A DNA stretch of 64,000 nt from Myrica gale (lineage: Eukaryota; Streptophyta; Magnoliopsida; Fagales; Myricaceae). The DNA is taken from contig OZ005601.1 in NCBI GenBank assembly GCA_963930655.1, positions 13,574,001-13,638,000 of the forward strand. Direction: 5' to 3'. Numbering within the stretch: the first letter of the stretch is position 1; the number at the start of each line of letters is the position of its first letter. Of this stretch, positions 58,801 to 64,000 are shown piece by piece. The position numbers were made by a program, and so were the translations under genes. Under the pieces are notes generated by a model. The model had not been told where the DNA came from. It ran no database searches and saw only the letters and a list, made by a program, of their open reading frames with translations.

Positions 58801-59993
58801 GATAAAAAGAACATGAACAAAATTAGAATTAATTTCCGTTGCAAAAATCTTAACTCTTCAATCTTCGTTGTAATAACTCTACATAATAAATTTACCCGCA
58901 TCAAGTTATAATTTATATAATAATAAAAAAAGCAGTCCAAATTTGAACCAAGCAGAGCTTAACCGGCCCGACTCTTAAGTTGTTTGTCATTCTTTCGATT
59001 AAATGAGAACTATTAACATTTAAGAGTCTCACTTACACTCATGAAAAAAAAAAGTATAATCTTGACTTTCAATAAATCCTCCCCGTGGTTATTAGGCATG
59101 TCTGTAACTTCCACTTGGAAATTTTTGCTTTGGCATAAAAAATGTCAGATAAAAAAAAAGAAGAAGCAAATTGCAGTGCCAAACATGCCCCAAGAAATTA
59201 CAACAACAAAATGATAGTATAATGTGCGGATTCTCCCCCAAAAGAAAAGAGACAGTATACAAATGGAAATTGTCTCTGCAATGTTGTGGAAGTAGAAATA
59301 CATGTCAAGTCCTTGTTCTGACAATTCACTTTTTGCGCAGCTCACCTCTAAAACTATCTCTGGTTACCCAAGAAACTCAGCGTCTCTACGACGGAATGGG
59401 GAGCTCCGGCTCCCTCATCCTCCCTCCTCCCTCTCTTTGGTTTGGCTGACTGGTGTGTTTGGTTGGTTTTTTGGTTTTTCACTTTTCTTTTGCAAGTGGC
59501 TTCCAAGCGGCGTTCAATGGTTTCCACCACGATTCATCAAGCACGCACCCCCTAGGTGCTCTCAGACGGTCCCGATCTACACAGCAAAGTTTCTCCGGCG
59601 CGTGCTGCCACACACGCCCTACGCACTGCGCGTGGATCTAACGAGCTGCCACTCTCGGTCGCGCGTGACGCCCCTTCCGAAGCTTCACACCTGCTTTTCT
59701 TCTCAGGAATGGCCTCTGTGGCTCCTTCCCTCTCCTCTCGGTCGTGCCACTCTCCTGACAGCCACCACTCGCCGCCTCCTCCGGCAAAGTTCTGGCTCGC
59801 TTTGTCTATGTTATGCTTTAGCCCGTTTGGGTTTGCCTCTTTGTTTAAGGCTTGTTTTGGTTTTTCAGTGTGTTTTGTTATTGTTTTTTAATTTCTGTGG
59901 TTTTGTCTTGCAATTACAACTGGATCTGCATATTAAAAGCTCTCAGGGAGCAGGGAGAGACGACATTGTTATCTCTCCTTCAGAGGCAGTTGT

Positions 59994-62900
59994 TGTGAGA
60001 CCCCGATTTTCTCCTACGTAATTCCTTATGTATTATTTTTATTTTTCCAATGTAATAGCTTTTATTTCTTCATGGGGCTATGTTTTTGGCCAATGTATGG
60101 TCTAATCCTTATGATATGGAATTTCGATTAAAATGGGATTTTATTTCATAAAATCTCTTTAAATAATTTTAATGTCATTTTATGCAAGTATAAATTATAT
60201 TTATATTAGGAGCCAAAATTTCAAGTAAGTTTCTCTCTTAAAAATTTATATTTTTCATTTACTTAATATGATTCATGGACCATAGAATTTGAATTATGAT
60301 TTAATTATTTCCTTGTATAAGCCGAAATTTATTAATAGATTAAATGATGAAATTCTTGTGAATACATGGATCGAATATTTTATATCTTCTATATGTGACA
60401 TGTAATATTATCATATGGCCTATATTATTAATAGAATTTCCATTTGAATATACATGATAAGCTAAGTAGTTATGTGATAAGTCTAAAGATGATTTAATTG
60501 ATAAGCACACTTGTTTATCATAGTGATAAGCAAGCATGATAAGTTAGGAAACTTTTAGAGTGATAAGGCCTTGTGATTATTGTAGAGATAGGCTATGGCC
60601 ATTATCACATGATAAGATATCATGCTTATGAGGTGATAAGCTATTGGAATGGATAAATAAGTAAGAGAGCTTATAAAGTGATAAGTTAGGTGAGAGTGAA
60701 AACCAAGTTGAAAGTTGGTTGCAATTTAATGTGGAAGTAACTAGGTTGGTTGAAAAGCAACCAAACTAAGTAAAATACAAGGCATTTACGTGAAAGGCTT
60801 TAGGGTGAATTTGAAAAGCCATAAAGTAAGGCCATGTGAAGTGTAAGGAGGTGTAAGGAGGTGTAAGAAGTGTAAGAGTGATAAGACAATGCATTGAAGC
60901 AAAAGAGAAGAGAAAAAGTGAGGGAGAAGGAGTGAATGTCGATGGAATGCATGGGAGGAAAGAGAATGTACAAGCTTTGCTAAGGAGACAAGGAAGTGAT
61001 GTGAGAAAGAGGTGAAAAGAAATAAAAGAAGAGAGAGAGAGATGGAACCAAGCATGGTCGGCAAACACACCCCCCATTCCCCACTTCTCATTTGAAATCT
61101 CTCTCTTGTCAATTCACTCTCTCAAACTTTATGTCAATTGCTTTGGGAGACTCAATCTCACACAACTCTCTTGCATTTCTCTTGACCGAAACACTCATGC
61201 ATTTTCACTCTCCAAACTCTTCTCTCTTGGCCGAATATTGCAAGCTCTCTCAACTCTCTCCATTTTGCTTCTCTTAGCCGAACCTCACACTCAATATTCA
61301 AGGTTTGTTCTATTTCATCTTGCACCTAAACCACTTTCTTCTAGCTTACCAAATCTCATTCTAAAAGCCAAGTAAATCTCTCTTGTTGTAGACAAAAATC
61401 CTTCCTTGAAAACCCTAGCCATTTGACACCATTTCTCTTCAAGCTTACCATGTCCTCTTAACCACCATAGAACTTCATTTTAAACCAAGCTTGGACATTT
61501 CTAAGGAGGGTGGACCGAATCTTTGAAGGAGAAAAGGATAGGAAGAGTTGGTAAAGGTTGAAGGTAAGTTTAGTTTCATTGATGCTCTTGCCTTAAGCTT
61601 CACAAGTACTAACCAAAAATACTTTATTTTCTAGGTGCTCAAGCTTGGATAAACAACAAGGTAAGGCTAATGTTATGTTGTTGGTATAGCATAAGTGACC
61701 GAATGGGTTATGTGTGGATCTTGATGTGTAGGTCATAATATGCCTTGATGATTGTTAGATCTTGGATGCTTAAGAACCCTAGGTTGTTTACATGCTAGAT
61801 CTAACCATGGAAACCCTAGATCTAAGGTTGTATGTAAAGAAAAAGGCAAATGAAGAACAATGTATGCTAAAGGAAGTTAGATCTAAGTTTTGATGTGTTG
61901 GGTTGATGAAAGTTGATTTCTTTGTTTAGATCTATGGATGTCAAAGTGTATAAAGAGTAGATCTAATGTTGATGGAATTATTTGATGAAAAGATTAAGTA
62001 CATGCATGCTAGTTAGGTCACAATGCAAAGGATGTGCATGTTATGATTTTTAGCATGAAAAAGGTAACATTTTGGGGTATGGCCGAATATGAGCTATGTA
62101 GGATTTCATGTATAGTTTTGAATATGTTAAATCTAGACATTGGCCATAACATGTGCAAGATTTATGACCCCAAGACATGGTAGATGATTATATTAAGTAC
62201 TAGATGCATGCATATTGAAGGAAACAAAAGAAACCTAATTATTTGGGTGAAAGCATGTGTTGGCCGAATGCTATGAGTATGATGTATTGTGTTGGTGCTT
62301 TGATTTATAGATCCTAGGTTGTGAAATTGTTGAATGGAGGATGGGATCACCATTGGAGTAAAAGTTGTGATTAATTGGTGCATAATGGTAGTGGCCGAAT
62401 GTTATAGTAATAATGAAACCCTAAGTACCATTTATGATTTATGGATTTTCATTATTGTGATGGATAAGGAAATTAGAGTTTAGGCTAGTGGGAATAGATA
62501 TTGAAGAACAATGATCTTTTGATAAAATATTATTGGGAACCCTAGTTAAGATTTAATCATAGTTGGATATAAGGTTTTAATGGAGTACGTGTAATAAAAA
62601 GAGATTTAGGTTTAATTCTAAACCTATGAGTATTACTTAACCCTAATCGGGCATGTACATGGATAAATATTTTTATTTCACTAAAAATATTAATGATTTA
62701 ATAAGCTAAGTTTTGAATATTTGTTAAGGAAAAGAATAAAATATTTTTTTTATGATTAAATGAATTTCAGTGATATGTATAGATATATATATATATATAT
62801 CTTTGATTGATGACCGATTTCAAAATGAAACATTTAATGATTTCATACTATTCCTAAAAGTCTAAAGAATATTTGAATCGCTTGTAGGCGATCCACGTGT

Positions 62901-63995
62901 CTGTATACACGAACAAGGAAGACCAAGGGTAAGTGGATACTGTAAGTGGACAGTAAGTATTCATTTTCAAAACTGGAATGACACACTGCATCGTTTCATG
63001 AACAAGCATGAATTTTAAGCAAGCATGACATGACATGTGCATTGCATGAATTTTTCAAGAAAAAAGTTTATGCAATGATTTTTATGGAAAGAATATGAGA
63101 AGTTTTATGAAACGATAAGTTAAGATAAGGGGCACCGGTCGGTACCGTACCATCAAGTTGGACTCTCATACCGAAGGACAATTATGAGAAGGATGGGTGA
63201 ATCCAAGAGGCTGTGCAAGCCACACTGAAGGACATTGAGAAGGTGTGGTGCCTCCAAGGGTCACGTCTAGCCACTGAAGGACATTGAGAAGGTGCGCTAG
63301 CTGACCATATGTAAGGTCTCCAAGGGAATTCGGGGACGGTTCCGAAGGGAACGCACAACCCTGACTTCAGGGGTCAAATGGAGCGAGCCCACAAGTAAAA
63401 GATATGAAATAATTATGAAAAGGCCAACAAGGGCACAAGTACGAATAAACGGTTTTCAAGGGCCAAGGGCCAGTTTTTCAAGCAAGAATGAAAGAAAGAT
63501 TTTCAAGGGCCTGGGGCCGAAACTAAGCAAGAGCATATGCATAATTCATGACATGCATGTGCATCAATTATCAAGTTTTTTTCTTTCATGATTAAGCGGG
63601 CATAAGTCAAGAGCATGATTTAAGTTTTATGATTTTCCCTTACTGAGTCTTTTTGACTCACGTTTTTAAAATTGTGTCATTCCAGATGTATCAGGTGAAG
63701 AGAGTCAGGAGGACTACCTGACCTAGAAGCCCAAGATATTATGTTTCACATTTTGTTGATAGTGACATGAGCGTCACTAATTGGGTTCTAATGTGTTAAA
63801 TATATGTTTTGTATGAACTTAATGAGAACCCTGACTATGTAAGATTTTGCTCGAACCCCTCGCGATCCTGTACGTTTCCGCCGTAATCAAGTAAAAACAT
63901 AAGTAAGTACGCTGGAGTCATCCGGGGGATAGCTCGCGGCTGTCACGGTCCCTGCGGGATGTCGTTCGGGGCGTGACAGTTAAGTTGGTATCAGA
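59994..63995 (+). mobile_element. Very long LTR and primer-binding site of a Ty3/gypsy element (Del/Tekay-like)
   Basis: The LTR appears to start TGTGAGACCCCGATTTTC (59994; a start at 59991 is possible) and to end GGGGCGTGACA at 63978, about 3985 bp. TTGGTATCAGAGG follows at 63984, the primer-binding site for initiator tRNA-Met. TG...CA ends, the GACCCCGATTTT start, the GGGATGTCGTTCGGGGCGTGACA-type finish and extreme length fit Del/Tekay chromoviruses. The body and the second LTR lie outside the window. The LTR looks whole by its ends; age cannot be judged without its partner. Confidence 0.8.
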
Positions 63996-64000
63996 GGATC

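Larger units (their letters stand above)
55168..59993. other. Intergenic, upstream of UVSSA-like gene
   Basis: No gene recognised. It contains small repeats listed separately and AT-rich sequence. An open frame of 239 codons at 59302-60021 (+) has low complexity, no motif and runs into the LTR; I do not call it a gene. Confidence 0.55.

Noticed and set aside
59302-60021. 239-codon open frame, plus strand
   Set aside because: No recognisable domain, biased composition, no supporting splice or start context, and it runs into the LTR.

Overview
The window is nuclear DNA from a flowering plant, very probably a core eudicot and not a Brassicaceae. The evidence is GT-AG introns with AT-rich interiors, plant-only gene families, and abundant small DNA transposons and plant LTR retroelements. 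Six protein-gene loci can be modelled exon by exon, and five of them match a run of neighbours I recall from the end of Arabidopsis chromosome 3 (At3g61730 to At3g61800): ATX3, RMF-type F-box, EMB1703, SINAT3 and UVSSA-like. That microsynteny supports the names independently of sequence. It comes from memory and was not searched.

Layout. 1-4.7 kb: intergenic, several miniature inverted-repeat elements (MITEs) and an old direct repeat. 4.7-14.9 kb (+): a 23-exon ATX3-type histone H3K4 methyltransferase gene; one intron carries a hAT-like transposon holding a fragment of a proteasome RPN6 gene. 16.6-20.3 kb (+): an 8-exon F-box gene. 20.3-26.5 kb: intergenic, with a broken Ty3/gypsy gag region, a 962-bp foldback Mutator-like element and a hAT-like element. 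26.5-29.1 kb (+): type II phosphatidylinositol 4-kinase gamma with two ubiquitin-like domains. 30.6-37.3 kb (-): a locus with Myb/SANT-like exons, a small ORF with two candidate SUMO-interacting motifs, and several tandem duplications, one of which duplicates a core promoter. 37.3-40.3 kb (-): a broken Ty3/gypsy element. 41.2-45.1 kb (-): an EMB1703 homologue with intact splice sites but five reading-frame breaks. 45.9-49.1 kb (-): SINAT3-type RING E3 ligase. 52.2-55.2 kb (-): UVSSA-like protein. 55.2-60 kb: intergenic. 60-64 kb: one very long LTR of a Del/Tekay-like Ty3/gypsy element whose body lies beyond the window.

The genes do not form an operon or pathway; this is an ordinary gene-rich euchromatic block. 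Shared themes are chromatin (ATX3), ubiquitin (F-box, SINAT3, the ubiquitin-like domains of the kinase) and transcription-coupled DNA repair (UVSSA). I saw no convincing tRNA, rRNA or CRISPR. The least explained stretch is 30.6-37.3 kb, where repeated duplication, a duplicated TATA/G-box promoter and an unrecognised small ORF coincide.
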